A DNA stretch of 64,000 bases from the NCBI GenBank assembly GCA_022885665.1, contig JAGQDJ010000161.1:61670-125669 (forward strand), in the 5' to 3' direction. Source of the stretch: Triops longicaudatus. Taxonomy: Eukaryota; Arthropoda; Branchiopoda; Notostraca; Triopsidae. Shown here piece after piece: positions 1 through 12,379 of this stretch; position 1 is the stretch's first letter; every line of letters starts with the position of its first letter. A program made the translations under genes and the position numbers. The notes under the pieces were generated by a model that worked only from the letters and a program-made list of their open reading frames with translations, had not been told where the DNA came from and made no database searches.

Positions 1-1230
1 AAGGGTACTTTTGTGATCAATCCCAACCATTTTGCAGTTTTTAACCCCTTCGCAACGGATTTCCCAAAGAAAGTAAGGTTAACCTAATTTAAGTTGGACC
101 GAAATTAACTTAATATAACGTAAAATAACTTAATTATGGCCTAACTTGATTGAATTTACCCTGACTTACTCATGTATACATCACGACATCGTTGCTATTA
201 GAGCAGTTTTAGGGCAGTTTTAAGTGGGAGGGGAAATATTCACCAAGGAATACTTTCCTTCATGCCTAGTACGACAGGGTGAGTTTTCATTGTTGAGAGG
301 GGTTTGGGGGACACGAAAAGTTGTGGAATATTCCAGTGTTGTCAGTTCCTCTCTTTTGGTTTTCGAATATTCATTGTTAATGGGCCATTCGGTATGGACA
401 TTTCAACTTGCAAATTGGCTTAACTTGGCTATAGTCCGTTACAGAGAACGAAGCAGAGCTTGAATATTGCAATGTAGGATAGTGTACAACAGAAGGTATT
501 ACTGTTGGAATTTGCTTTATCTGTAGCCAACAAAGTCCCCGAGTTAGATAGATTTTACGAATTAACAACGCTTGCCGGCCGCGTTATGTTTGCAGGAGTG
601 TCATTACTCCAGCTTGACATGGCCTTTTCAGTTGTCTGGTCTTGTCAAGTGGATGGATACTTTAGCATAGATTTGTATACTCTTAAGCATCAAAGTTCCC
701 TGTCAAATTTTACATCCAATTAAATATGATGAAAAAGAACGTATGAGGAAGCAGAAAGAAGTTTCCAACCCATCTGTTGTACGCTTCTTTTCCTTTTGGA
801 AAATTCACCAAAAACGCCACGAAAGTACAGTTCAGGAACTTGGGAGATTGGAACTTTGAATGCGATGTTTCTTGCTCTTTTTTTTTTCCGGCAAAAAAAG
901 TTTGCATGTCTGTTCAGTGAAAAAGGATTAGAAGAGTATACGACGTCGTAACGTTGGCTCAAGTCATGGTTGCGGTCCCTGTCGTGCATTGGCAATGTTG
1001 TTGTTCTTGCGCAACTGAAGAAGAGGGAGACTTTTTTGGGTGGATTTCGACTAACGAACTTTCCGTCTTAAATAAATTAAAGAAGTACGAGTTCTCTCTG
1101 GCTTGCATAATTTCTGGGAAATCTAAAATCGTCGAGAAACGAATTGTGAGAAAATACCCTTCAATGATGGCGTACTCGATTGTTGTAATGACATTTTTAT
1201 ACTTCCAGCTGGATTTATAAGATCGATAAG
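1..1230. other. AT-rich DNA without a recognisable gene
   Basis: The first ~180 bases contain several TTAACTTAA and AGGTTAACC-like words, resembling the denser cluster at 26.7-28.2 kb. Short open frames exist (for example 224-463 on plus) but none has a convincing domain, splice context or protein-like composition. I see no RNA gene. Confidence 0.5.
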
Positions 1231-1254
1231 ATTTTAAGTGATATAAAAAGTTAA

Positions 1255-1560
1255 GTCTTTAGTCCGCCTCTGCTGGCGGCAGTCAGGCCGGAGAGACTGC
1301 CGTTGCTTGGGGGGTTCATGTTCTAAGGCGACGGTGGAAGCATCCCCTTGGCCGGGTGTGAACCGGATGATCAGGCCAAGCGAACGGCATCTACGCCAAT
1401 TTGGGAGCATGGAGTTCCCGGGTCCTGGGACTAGGCGGGTGATGCGGCCACCCAAGCCGGACTAGCTATAGATACTCCGCCTTACTCTCCCCGATGAAGT
1501 GAAAATCCTCACGCTGGACGAACCGTGGTTACTCCGGCCTGGTTTTCACGTTAGATAGAC
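1255..1560. repeat. GC-rich island, probable repeat or transposon fragment
   Basis: This segment is markedly more GC-rich than its neighbours and contains TTGGCCGGGTGTGAACCGG near 1350, which recalls the GGCCGGGCGAA core of the minisatellite family at 5.1, 20.4 and 22.1 kb. Near its end GTGAAAA (about 1500) and TTTTCAC (about 1543) can pair. No long open frame or family match is evident. It could be a decayed mobile-element end; that is inference from composition only. Confidence 0.3.
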
Positions 1561-1639
1561 GACACTTTAATAGTAACACGTGCCGATTTAGGACGACCTT
1601 TCCACGACGTTTAGCCGGCTTACTCTCAAGCGTTGACGT

Positions 1640-3985
1640 TCTTTTCCTTATTTGCAGCCATTTAAAAGCCCTTTTATCAGCGAATTTATGTTCCGCATTG
1701 CAGCAAACTAAGCTTCAGCGCCACTAACGGTTTTGTGCAACTTGCTTGAATTAAGTACAAGTGACAAACTTATGGAAGCAGCCGTTCGGTAAAGAGACAA
1801 TAGAAGCCAAATCCGTGCCAGAAAAAAAACGCTCGACACTGGCTAAGTTAATTGTTTACAAAGCTTGTCAGTCGCTCCCACGATTAACAACAGAGTCGTC
1901 AACTAGCGTAAAATAAACACCCCATTTCGCCCTTTCTTTCCTAATCCCATTTCGCACGACGCTTTGTCCCAAATCTGTTCCGTCCATCTAACTAATCCCT
2001 TAAGTTAAGTTCCGCTTGTTAACCCAACACGGACGTCACGAATGTTTACATCCAACGTCAGATAACATTCACAAAAAATTACCAAACTACCAAACATCCT
2101 TATACAATACATTCCTGCTTAATTGGACCCATCTATCAACATCACAAACTATCATAATTTAACCATCCTCCCTGTACTGAACACGAACACCCAGAACTTA
2201 AAATTATTCTCAATTCCGAAAAATAAAATTGTGAAAGTTTGATTTGTTTTCTGAAAAATATAAAAATATAACCCTTTAAAGTCCGAAAAATTGAGAATGA
2301 AAGAAATTCTTTAAAAATCCCTACAAAGTTCATAAAATTCGGAATTATGTGTTTCTAGAAAATTCGGACACAAAGCTTCTAGAAAATTCTGAACATACGA
2401 AAGCTTGGAGAATTTTTAGATTTCTCAAAAGTATTTTACATTTTTACAGAATACATTTTCTAAAATTCTCTGTAAGAACACATTTTAATATTTCCTGAAT
2501 TCTCATCAGGATTCAACGTTTAATTCAAGATATTTAAGAATACCAGAGAAATTAACGTCAAATTCCAGAATTTTAATTTTTCCAAAGTTCTTATTCCTAA
2601 CTTGCCAGTATGCTCGGCATTAATCTTTCCAAGCCTTTTGTGTGACATTCAGCTCAAATTTATTGGCCACCTCCCTTATCATTCCATGTAGCCCGATCTT
2701 TACCATCGTCCATCACTTTGACCATCTCGGGAGACACTTCGTCATTGCCTTATTATTACATCTTCGTACCGTACTGTACTGTACGTACCCTGATTACCCT
2801 TGCATGTCCTTTGCCCATTTAACCTCAAAGGCCCACCCCATTTTGTTTTCTTTTCATCCAACTCCCAAAATCTTCCCTTTTATTACATCCCTAATATTTA
2901 GCTATATTATAACTCACGGGTTTACGTTCTTCAACCCCGCCACCGTTACCGTTTTTGCGTTCAACCCCTTCATTTCTGGTCTCCAACCCATTTCATTTCC
3001 CACAAAAGGGGTGGGAAAGGACCCAATCTTGCTTCCCGAACCAAAAGTCTTACAAAATTTTCAAAGTTTCTCTTCACAGTGTTTTTCATACCTTTTTCTC
3101 AAACAAATTCATTTTTTAAATAAAATTCCCTTAAAAATCTTTAGAAAAGAGAAATGAAACAGAAAGAATATAAGAAACGCTTCGTGACACTCGCTACCAT
3201 TCTTTATTTCGGTTTCACACCATTTTAGTTCTTTGTATTCCGTTTTTACAGCCATCACCTTCAGCCAATAAATGCCTGAACTGCAATGCACGGGCACCGG
3301 ATCTTGCCCCGTTCCCTTGGCCGGGAGTCCCTGGACAGTTCCCGGCCGTTCTTCTTCGTTCACTCGGCGCGCTGGCGTGTCGCGTGTGCGTTGAGACTGC
3401 CGCGCCCGGGCAACAAAAATCGTTCGCCCGGGAAAAGAAAAAGGAAACTCCGGAGAGAAAGAAATACTGCTCGGTGATAGAAAGACGAGCCGCTTTGTTG
3501 TATGCAACCAAGACACACACACACCGTCAAATAGAAAAAAAAAGAGTTCCGAGAAAGAGAAAGGCTTCAAAGAATAGAACCAAAAGGCGGTATGCGCCCA
3601 AGTTAAGCAAAGCGAAAACAACCCATTAATTAAGTCAACAAGGATAGGAGCGAGAGACAAGGACAGACTCGGCCTGTCTGTTTTCTGCCTTCCTTTTGCG
3701 CCCAACGTGACATACCACGGTTCCAACAATGCTTCGCCAGCCAATCCAAGAGAACGCAACTTTTCAAATCCTAACCCCGTTTTCTCTCCCTTTAATCAAC
3801 TTTTTTTTGGTTTACTTGGACCCCTTAAAAAGTTCTAATGAGAAAAAGACGACATTTAGCTACGCCCTAATCCTAGAGCTGCCACGCCTTAAACTGTCAC
3901 TTTAACCTCGTTAATTAAAATCTTATTGTATACCTTGATGATGGAAAAAATGGAAGTTTGCCCCTGAATTCGATGCAATTTATTC
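1640..3985. other. AT-rich DNA, no supported gene
   Basis: I see AT-rich and pyrimidine-rich sequence, with a (CA)n tract near 3517-3530. Two long open frames here (2642-3157 plus and 3109-3759 minus) are of low complexity and overlap on opposite strands. I do not accept either as a gene. Confidence 0.45.
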
Positions 3986-3988
3986 CCA

Positions 3989-4324
3989 GCGCCCTCTAGT
4001 GAAGCTATGATAATACACGAGTTAGGCATTAGCTCCACTGGAAATATATTTATTTTCTAAAAAGAAAAACTTACGTCGGATTTGTCATTTTAGAATGCAC
4101 AAAGTCAAGTTTGACGTGTTAAAATATAGGAAACACGACCTTATGGCTAGCTTGTGGGATAAAGCAATGGAATAAGGGCGAATTTGCAATATCCGAGCAT
4201 TGGAAAATCGTACTAATCTTCAAACAAGGTTCAGAAACCGCAAGGTGACGAATATTATTAATAGCGCCCTCTAGTCTCTGTCTCATAAAGCACCGGTTAT
4301 GAATAAGCCGCCACTAGAGGGCGC
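3989..4324. promoter_or_regulatory. Cluster of three CTCF-like motifs
   Basis: Three copies of the CTCF core lie within 340 bp: 4311-4324 on plus reads CCACTAGAGGGCGC and fits the consensus CCASYAGRKGGCRS at every position. On minus, 3989-4002 reads TCACTAGAGGGCGC and 4264-4277 reads AGACTAGAGGGCGC. The first two point one way and the third the other. The motif is known as the CTCF insulator site in bilaterians; use here is inference, since such words can also be carried by repeats. Confidence 0.45.
4120..4220. repeat. TAAGGCG hairpin unit (family E), outlying copy
   Basis: The unit starts near 4171 as TAAGGGCGAATTTGC and, about 20 bases later, continues as GGAAAATCGTAC. The two halves are imperfectly complementary. 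A half-unit GGAAACACGACCTTATGG lies just before it. It belongs with the dispersed units at 8.2-15.2 kb. Confidence 0.5.
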
Positions 4325-5104
4325 AGAAATTTACATTTTTCTTGAAATTGCTAAGTAATTTGCATATGTCAGGTATTTTTTTTTTCTTTCTTGAAGGTGG
4401 GGGCATGGAGCCCCTGGAGCCATAAATACCTGATCTCCGGGTCCGTTTCGTGCAACAACGTGGTCATGCAGGTAAGCACTTCCTTGAGAGACTATAGAGT
4501 TGCTTAGCAACGCAACCTCCAATCTTCTCCCCTGGCCGTTTTTTTATTTTATTTTCTCTCTCTAGCTTGCATAGTCGTCTTCGTGCGCCTTTCTTTCTTT
4601 CAAATTCACTCCGTTCTTTTGTTTGGTCAAACGTTGTAACATTACGTTGCCAAGACGCCACTATAGTCGAGAACCCCCGATATCAATAATAAAACAGAGT
4701 CTGTGGCTCATCCGAGCTTGAACCTCCAACCTAAATATGTGTGCACTATTCACTTCAGCAAGCTGGAAAGGAGTAAGGAAGGTAGAAAATTACTACATTT
4801 AACTTCGAGAAGAAATGCATTACCAATGACGAAATTCCTGGGAAAAGTAGGCTTCTTTTGAGGACAAATGGGATGAGAATGGAAATTTTTCATCATTGGA
4901 AGGATGAAAAGTTTAATCACTAACTGCCGTCCTTGTTGCAAGAAAAAAAGCTTGTTAAAAATATACATAACGTTTTGTAATTGAAGTTGTGCTTGCTCAG
5001 AGGTACGCTTCTCAGTAACTTACTATAAAAAGCGAACGCTCTTGGAAGTGTTTTCTGAATTAAAAGCCAAATGGTGGAAATGTAAGATTTATGAAAAGGG
5101 AGGT

Positions 5105-5490
5105 TTCATCTTACCCCGTGGCCGGGGAAACAGTGCTTCCTTCGGCTTGTGCAAACCTGCCAAGCTTACTAACCATCGAACGCTTTACGCGAGTCATGCC
5201 CGGGTGAAGAGCGTTTCTTCCGGCTTGTCTGCGGGGCTCCGACAGCAGAAGTCAGGAAAGTTCGGAACCGTCCCCGCTGACTTGCGTGCAACCGGGCGAG
5301 CCTCTCTTCGCACCGGCTTGTGGAAAGCTATCGAGCTGCTCTCTGTGCACTGCAGAGCCTCGACCGCGCCTTGTCGTTGCTACGTGACCGAGCGAACTGT
5401 GCTTGCTCCAGGGAGCATTCTACTCACCATTTCGTACGCTTTAACAGTGAGCTCCTGGGATGAGTGACCGAGCAAAAATCCCGTAGCTCG
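5105..5490. repeat. GC-rich GGCCGGG...CGGCTT minisatellite (family G), copy 1
   Basis: Diverged units recur at ~60-100 bp: GGCCGGGGAAACAGTGCTTC near 5122, then CGGGTGAAGAGCGTTTCTTC, an ACCGGGCGAGCC unit and GACCGAGCGAACTGTGCTTG, most followed by a CCGGCTT-like end. Each core can fold back (GGCC.GG with CCGGC). An open frame of 141 codons crosses the array but only reflects repeat composition. The family returns at 20.4 and 22.1 kb. Confidence 0.5.
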
Positions 5491-5663
5491 GTTTACTCAA
5501 AATTTCGACTCCTACCCTACTTCTCATAACAACGTCGAATCGGACTGCAAAGGAAATTATCTGAAAAAAATTTAACGACTCAAAACTTGCACATACGTTT
5601 CAATATTCCTTTACCTCTTTTACCCCTTGACAGGATCTTCATTAGTCGTTTCTTGGCTTACTC

Positions 5664-5702
5664 CCCCCCNCCCCCCCCCCCCAAAAAAAAAATAAATAAA
5701 TA
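5664..5702. repeat. Poly-C run with an N, followed by poly-A and (TAAA)n
   Basis: A run of about 20 cytosines is interrupted by the only ambiguous base of the window (5670), then by adenines and AATA repeats. Length and sequence are likely unreliable here. Confidence 0.9.
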
Positions 5703-8150
5703 AACGAACTCATTATTTCAACCGATTTAAATTAAATTGCTCGATTTACCACGCAATCTTACCAGCGGTCATCTTCAAGCCGAACTCAGCTTTTTCCCGA
5801 GAAAAAAAAAACAACAACTTAAAATCCCAACTTGGAACAAAGTCTTTTGGAACCCTTACGTTTTCACTCTAACAATCTTTCCAATTCCAAATCTCACCGT
5901 TTCCTAATGGGTTATTGGAGAGTCCGGGATTGAACTGGAGACTCGGGTCTCTATAAGGGAAAGATAATTCCACCGAAAATAGCTTCTGACTGTCTCTTGA
6001 TCTCTTATCCCTTGTCTGCTGCCTCTGCTACCGTCTTCTCTTTCTCCCCCTTTAGTCTCCTTTTCGGAACTCATTGCTGACCGTTGCACCAGTGTCTCTT
6101 CATTGTGTAAGATGATCTCTCACGACTCAAGCTCCTGCTAATGATTTACGCTGTCGTCCTTTATAACCTGGATAACTAGCTACAAGAATGAAGGCAGACA
6201 ACAATAAAAAAGACGGGAAAAAGTACCCAACGAGAAAAACCCTCCGCGCCATCACGACAAAAGGGGGTTCAACCTCAAGTTATGACCGTCTTGCACGCCA
6301 ACTTTGCCCCCTCAACCCCCGAAAAACTACCTCTGACATACTGGACAATATCGTATACATATCCGTGTATACTTTCAGGTGAAAATTTCCCCCCGAAAAA
6401 CCCTTTAGCGTGCTGAACCCACACCACCCCCTTCCGCTTAATGACAAAAACGTAAAATTCTAAAGAATTCCTCTAAAAAAAATCATAAAAGTCAGTAATG
6501 CTCTAAGCCTTCAACCGTTTGGAATCTAATCAATAACGAGCTGCGGAGACAAACAATTTCCCCTATTTTGCTTGCAAAAGAATTTCCTTTCATTTCTTTC
6601 CAACCCTTGGCCCATTCCAACCCATTTCTCACTTATAAACTCGGCAAGAGTTCCAAGCCCCGCCCCTTGACCCGGCACTCCAAAATAAATACGGTAATTA
6701 AAAAACCTCAGCAAAACAAACTCGCAAAAATACCCACAATGAACTCATCTCACGCTGAATTTGATGACGTGCAACGAGAAACGGATATTTAATTACAAAA
6801 AAATTGTAAAAAAACACCAAAATTATTTATCCTAAAAATGCTAGAATTAGTTCCATTATTACGTTTCCTCATCTCCAAAACAGACTTAACGACAAAATAA
6901 AAAATAAATTGAGGAAACTCCAAAAAAAGGCCGGAAAATGGTCGTAAAACATTACAAGGGTGGAGTCAGTCCAGGGGGAGGTCGTGGTGGGCGGGTGGGT
7001 TGGGATCATAATCTTTATACTAAGCATTAGGGAAGTTTTCAAGGGCTCAAGGGTCCCTCGTTAGGGTTATGGAAGAAGCCTTGAAAAAAAAAAAGAACGA
7101 CGAAAAAATAGTTAACGCTGGACAATAATTCCGCGTAGGCGTGGCTTCAGGAGCTTAAGAACTTCTTGGGGTAGGCGGGTTAGCAAAATAAAGGATGAGG
7201 AGGGGGTCATTTCTATAAGCTATAAACCACCCTCTTTCCTTTAGGGGTGAAGTAAGCAAAAAGTAGGGTGAGAAGGTGGTGGGAGGGGTGAGGGGGTGGA
7301 GTATAGTCCAGTAACGTACTAAAGGATCAATACAGTGAAGCAATATATGAACGCTGATCTTTTCCACCCCCGTTTTTAGTATTGCATATATCATATGGAA
7401 AAAGCTTTCGCCATTTTATGATTTCTCGGAAAAGGATACGAATATCCTTGCGAGAAAAAAAAGGAAACAAGTCTTTTACCCTTTTTCATTTCTCCATCCT
7501 CCCCGAAAACCTTCCTTAACCCCCATATGTGAGATAAAAACAAAACATACAAAAGGAGGCGAAGAGTAAAAAGGTTTCGCTTTCTTTTAGCGCCTAAGTT
7601 TTCTGTCGTACTGGGGTGTATAGTACTGTGTACTGGGCGAGTGAAGAGAGTCAACAATGGAGCCTCGTTACAGTAATAACTCTGTTTCAAGCTCCCGTAA
7701 TGATGTCACGACTCGACTCGACTTGGGAGGGAAAAGTTTATCGACAAACTTTGAACTCGGGCTTTATTAAAGAGGCGGGGCCTAAGTCCTAAGGCAATAC
7801 AAGCAAGGATGGACCAACTAAGAAAATCAGCACGATCGGAGCCAGGACTTAGAAAAAAAGGATAAGAAATAAGTAAAGGTAAACAATACACTAAGAATTC
7901 CAACATTGCCGTAAAAGATTTTGTCTACTCTATTGGTCTGCTTAGAATTATATAAGGTCACTGAATGGGATTTTATTAATTTTTTAGCAATGTAATTTGG
8001 ATTTTTGGATTTTACTACTACATTGCCATACAATTTTACAGGGAGTATTTAAAATAATATTTGTCTAGGCTTTCGTCTATTGACAAATTTCATGTCGTAA
8101 ATTGCCCCAGGTGAGGACAAATATCCTAAGTTAATTAAAGCATTTCATAA
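5703..8150. other. AT-rich DNA, no supported gene
   Basis: Several open frames of 60-100 codons are present on both strands, all low in complexity and without start context, splice signals or domains I can name. No RNA gene seen. Confidence 0.45.
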
Positions 8151-8189
8151 TTAAGCATTTTTTTGGAATTATCGAGTACCAAAACTTTA

Positions 8190-8350
8190 AGCCCATAAGG
8201 CGAGGTTACCATGTCTAAGGATAGGAAAACAATCCTTGCCGCTATTCTGAGCCGGCTATTGAGACCGTAAGGAGCGTTTTATGCATTTAAAGGTACGAGA
8301 TTCGTCCTTATTGCACAAGAAAGTTCGTAGGACGATTTTGCTAATTTCCG
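8190..8350. repeat. TAAGGCG hairpin units (family E)
   Basis: Two adjacent units: near 8196 TAAGGCGAGGTTACCATG with a later GGATAGGAAAACAATCCTTG, and near 8260 TAAGGAGCGTTTTATGC with a later CGAGATTCGTCCTTATTGC. The halves of each are imperfectly complementary. Confidence 0.5.
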
Positions 8351-8391
8351 AAATACGAAACTCTGCCTTACAAACAAACACGAAAGAACTA

Positions 8392-9044
8392 CAGTAAAAT
8401 CTCGTTCTAATAAACCCTTTTATAACAAACTTTCAGCTGTTGTTATTTAAGTTATTTTTGTTCTTCCCTTGACTGTATATAACAGTTTTACCCAATAGGC
8501 GAAAGCCTACGCGGTCAGTCAATAATAATAATAAAAAAAAACTTTCAGCTGTAGCAAATCGATTTTATGGAACTGAAGTATTACATTGCAGAAAAAAAGT
8601 CTGATGTAAGGAACTTCGTATATTCTGAACAGTGTTTTCTTTTCTCGCTGTACTTGTCTTAATCAGCTCATTTATAACGAACTTTCGACTATAATAAACG
8701 GGTTTTAACGACGATAGGTGTGTACTTGTGCAAAAAAGCGTCTGATATAACGAACTTCGTATACAATGAACCCTTTCATAACTGGCTCTCAGCTACCGTG
8801 AGGGAACTGTGGAAAACTGAAGGTCCCATAAATACGAAAATCTGCAGAAAACCGTCGAATGTAACGTTATTCCGTACGCCATACTCAGCTATAACGGACT
8901 ACTTCATTGCGAGTTTTCAGTTTTGGTAGAAATATTGGAAAATCTATAATAACATAAATGTACAGAATAAAATGTCGGGTATAATGAACTTTGTACGCTC
9001 TGGACATGGCTGCTCCGGATATTCCTTACAAGGCGATTTTACTG
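8392..9044. mobile_element. Pogo/Tigger-like non-autonomous element, 653 bp
   Basis: The left end is CAGTAAAATCTCGTT and the right end, read on minus, is CAGTAAAATCGCCTT. TA flanks both sides (8390-8391 and 9045-9046), the duplication expected of Tc1/mariner-pogo elements. The inside carries repeated ATAACGAACTTCG-like words (near 8410, 8670, 8750, 8985), typical subterminal repeats of such elements. No transposase frame is visible; the ~69-codon open frame inside has no DDE signature I can see. Confidence 0.6.
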
Positions 9045-9254
9045 TATAGAGAAACTAGAAAAACTCCCCTTTAGTCCATTTCACATTAACTATTCAGCTT
9101 CAATGACAGCTTGCATAGTCTGAGGTTCATGTTATCGGACGAAATCATGTCCTAAGAGACAAATATACTGATCAAAACGCCCTCGGGGTACCAGCATGAC
9201 GTACGTTGTGTGCACGCTGACAAACTACCGTCACCGTTCCTATTTCATCAATAA

Positions 9255-9700
9255 TGAATGCCTTAAGGCGTATTTTTCTTGTACCCAGATAAGAAAATCG
9301 CCCTTATTATTAACCACGAAGGAAAACAGATCGTAAGGCGAATTTCCCATGATCGTTGATAGGAAACTCGACTGTATGGCAACTTATGGCTAAACTACCA
9401 TTAGAAAGAAAAATGCCACAAGAAATCGATTACCGTCTGGTTGTGTCATACAATCAGTTCCGGCTATACCTAATGTAATCATGTCATAACAACCCTTAAA
9501 AATGCAACTTAAATATAAACAGACCCGTCACGCCCACAATGTTACAGCGTGAGCAACCTTAACGAATTTTAACTGTCATTCGCGATACAACCTTTGTGGT
9601 CTCTACCTCAACAATAATGAAAACTTTAAGGCGTCTTTTCAACGTTGGAAGATAGGAAACTCGACCTTATCACTCGACCTTCATATCATTCACGAAAAAA
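9255..9700. repeat. TAAGGCG hairpin units (family E)
   Basis: Clear units lie near 9263 (TTAAGGCGTATTTTTC, then AGAAAATCGCCCTTATT), 9331 (GTAAGGCGAATTTCCC, then GGAAACTCGACTGTATGGC) and 9621 (TTAAGGCGTCTTTTC, then GGAAACTCGACCTTATC). Each is about 50 nt and folds on itself. Spacing between units varies from ~70 to ~290 bp. Confidence 0.6.
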
Positions 9701-9719
9701 TAAAGAAAAAACACTATTT

Positions 9720-11680
9720 TTTTTAAACTCCAAGAAATGAATAAGATGTGTGGAAGCGTGACCCATAGCGTCATATTTCGTCAAAGCATTATTTAAGGTG
9801 CATTTTTCTACTTTGATTTTTCAAAAAATCGTCTTTCTCGCCGCCTTCAACAACGAAAAGTATTCTTGTAAACCGTGTTTTTCGTACAGAATTACAGAAA
9901 ACTCATCCTTATAGCCATTTTCCTACCTAAACGTACGAAATTCACATCGTTTCTCATTGGTACCTTCCATCCTTCGCTCTCTTATTTCGTTAAATTAAAA
10001 CTTCCCAATTTTGAACCAATGTTCCCATCTTCCTAGCCTAACCTAACTCTTGTTACAATGCTAAAATTAATCTAATCAGAACATAAACCCCAAATTCGAA
10101 TTTTCCCCCTCAACGTTTCATCGCACTTTCATTTACCAACGATCACCAACTTTTTCTTCCTTTTCCAAACTTTCTTCCACAAACTTCCGTGGTTTGCCCC
10201 AACTCTCGAAAATTCTCCCCGAAACTAAAAAAAGTGAAAAAAAAATCTTGGACGTTTTTGTCTCAAGTTTTAAGCGTGGCAAGTGCTTAGATAGATGATC
10301 CTATCGCTTGCAGACGCAAGCAGACGGCAAATTAATCTTCTCTCCCCCCCCCCTCACCCCCGGTTCCTTTTCAACACTAATGATGCTTTGGCGGCTGCGG
10401 TGGTAGCACTCGCCAAGAGAGGGCGCAGAAATGTGGTGACGTGTAACGACGGATAAAGCTTGATGCCTTCCACCTCTCTTCTTGTCTCCTCCTCCTATGG
10501 CTCCGTTTAACCCTCGTTTCACCCCCTCCCTCCTTTTTCGGAAGAAATCGTGATGTAATAAGGAGATAGTTTCTTGCCAGGTAGTGAAGATTTTCTAATC
10601 TGGAAGGTAAAAGGGCATGAAAAATTTTTGGGGGATAAGGGGGTTAAATGGGGGTGGAGAGGGTGGAAACGCGACCGGAAAACGTCAATGGATCTTCCTT
10701 CTTTCTGCAAACAGCCATAAAGGCCTCGTTTTTGCCCTTTAACAGCTGCGGAGAGGGTGGTAAGGGGTGAAAAAGTACATAAACGGAGGAGATTCACCCT
10801 CTATCGCCCCCACTACCCTTTTTTCCCTGAGTTCTGGGCCTGCCATTTACCAAATTCCGAATTTTCGGTCCCACAAAAGCCAAGACGGCTTCTTTGTCAC
10901 TGTCGCTCTGGTTAAACATCATTCATCACCCTAATGCATATCGTCACAACTTGCTACTCACCCCCACAGCCCCCTTTTTTTTTTTTTTTGGTACACGTCA
11001 GGATGGTTGCCTTATTGGGGGGCAACAAAGAGATTTACATTAGCCAATGGATAGGTTTAACCCTATTACAATGTTTTTTTATGGAGAAACTGGTAAATAG
11101 GGCACAGAATTGTTGTGGCATGGTTTTTATGCAAAATGTGTTTCCATTTCATTGACTGATAACGATATTGTTGCAGTAGCTATAAAAAACCACGTGGTGG
11201 TGTATAGAAACCTTATCTGAAACTGCAAGGGACATGTAAGTACGGTATAGAGAGAGAAAAGGGGTCTGGGAGTGTATTATGTTTGGTTTGGTCACGTAAG
11301 GGAGGAGAAAAAGGCTCAGAAGGGAAAAAAATGACGTCCGGTTTTATTGATTTTTGGACTCAACGATATTCCGTGGAGGTTCGGGAGTTTGGAAGATGGG
11401 CAACGCGTGTGGGTAATTGATAGAAGCTTGTTTACTTGGGCGAACGAGGGTAAATAATACGGTTATAAGCGACAGGAAACTTGCTGACACTGGGCGTGAA
11501 ATTCAAACCCAGCAGGCATGATGCAAGTATCAGTTTTTTTTTCATAAAAAATCACTTAAAAAACGAAAAGAAAAAAGGAAAGGAGTGGAGAAAAAGACAC
11601 CAAAAAGAAAAAAATGGCACGTATTCACAACAATAGAGGGCTTGGGTAGTGTCATGCTTCGTTTACTTCTAGTCATACGT
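9720..11680. other. AT-rich DNA, no supported gene
   Basis: No gene seen. One CTCF-like core (AGAGGGCGC) lies at 10418-10426 and, with the bases after it, resembles the site at 4311-4329 (both continue CAGAAA). Poly-T and poly-C tracts occur near 10340 and 10977. Confidence 0.4.
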
Positions 11681-11689
11681 ACGGTGTGT

Positions 11690-11960
11690 TAGCGTAAGGC
11701 TAGTTTGCCATCGTAAGAGATAGTAAATCCAACTTTATGGACTTGCTTCATCAAACAGAGAAACACTATAAGGTCCTTTTGGTGTGTGTTGAGATGGGAA
11801 ATTCGTCCTTGTTGCCAACCTGATCAAATAAGCAATGAGGCGTGTTTGCCATGCAACAAACAGGGGAAATAAGCTTTGATGACCGAAAGTACTCCGCAAA
11901 CGAAAACCTTAAGCAAGTTAACTTTGCCTTTGTAATACGAATCTTCGAGTGAATCACGCT
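11690..11960. repeat. TAAGGCG hairpin units (family E)
   Basis: Diverged units near 11694 (GTAAGGCTAGTTTGCC), 11768 (TATAAGGTCCTTTTGG, then GGGAAATTCGTCCTTGTTGCC) and 11834 (AATGAGGCGTGTTTGCC, then GGGGAAATAAGC). Confidence 0.45.
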
Positions 11961-11978
11961 AGTAACATAATTAAAATG

Positions 11979-12245
11979 TAGTAGAATCTCGCTATTTTTA
12001 TTAGAATAAATTCCTGTCTGTAACGGTCAAAATGTTCCGGTTTACACACATGTACAAAAAAAGCCCTCGAGTATAACGAACTTCAGCTACAAGAAACTCC
12101 GGATCTAACGAACCATCGTTGAAAGAAACACCCAATATAATATTCTTACACAACTAACTTCGGATTTCATGAACTTCCAATACAGTAAATATGTGGCATA
12201 CAGTAACACACTTCAGGCACAATGGAGAAAATTAATTTTACTCTA
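11979..12245. mobile_element. Decayed pogo/Tigger-like fragment
   Basis: It begins with TAGTAGAATCTCGC, close to the CAGTAGAATCTCGTT end seen at 36738, and carries inner ATAACGAACTTCAGC-like repeats near 12075 and 12110. The far end (near 12235, TTTTACTCTAG) is a poor match, so the borders are uncertain. Confidence 0.3.
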
Positions 12246-12379
12246 GGACTTAACCTTTGTTATCCAGGTTGCTCAACAATGAATTGCCAATGTCTCTTTG
12301 GTTCAATATTTTGACAATTAAATTTTTCCAAATAATCGAAGGTTTATCTCCCATTGTCAATTTACAATGAATCTCACAA

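Noticed and set aside
1255..1560. GC-rich segment checked as ribosomal RNA or tRNA
   Set aside because: No conserved rRNA core words, no cloverleaf and no A/B box pair.
2642..3157. 171-codon open frame on plus
   Set aside because: Phenylalanine/proline/serine-rich from T/C-rich sequence; no family features.
3109..3759. 216-codon open frame on minus, the second longest in the window
   Set aside because: Composition follows purine/pyrimidine-rich low-complexity DNA, it overlaps another frame on plus, and no domain, start context or splice pattern supports it.
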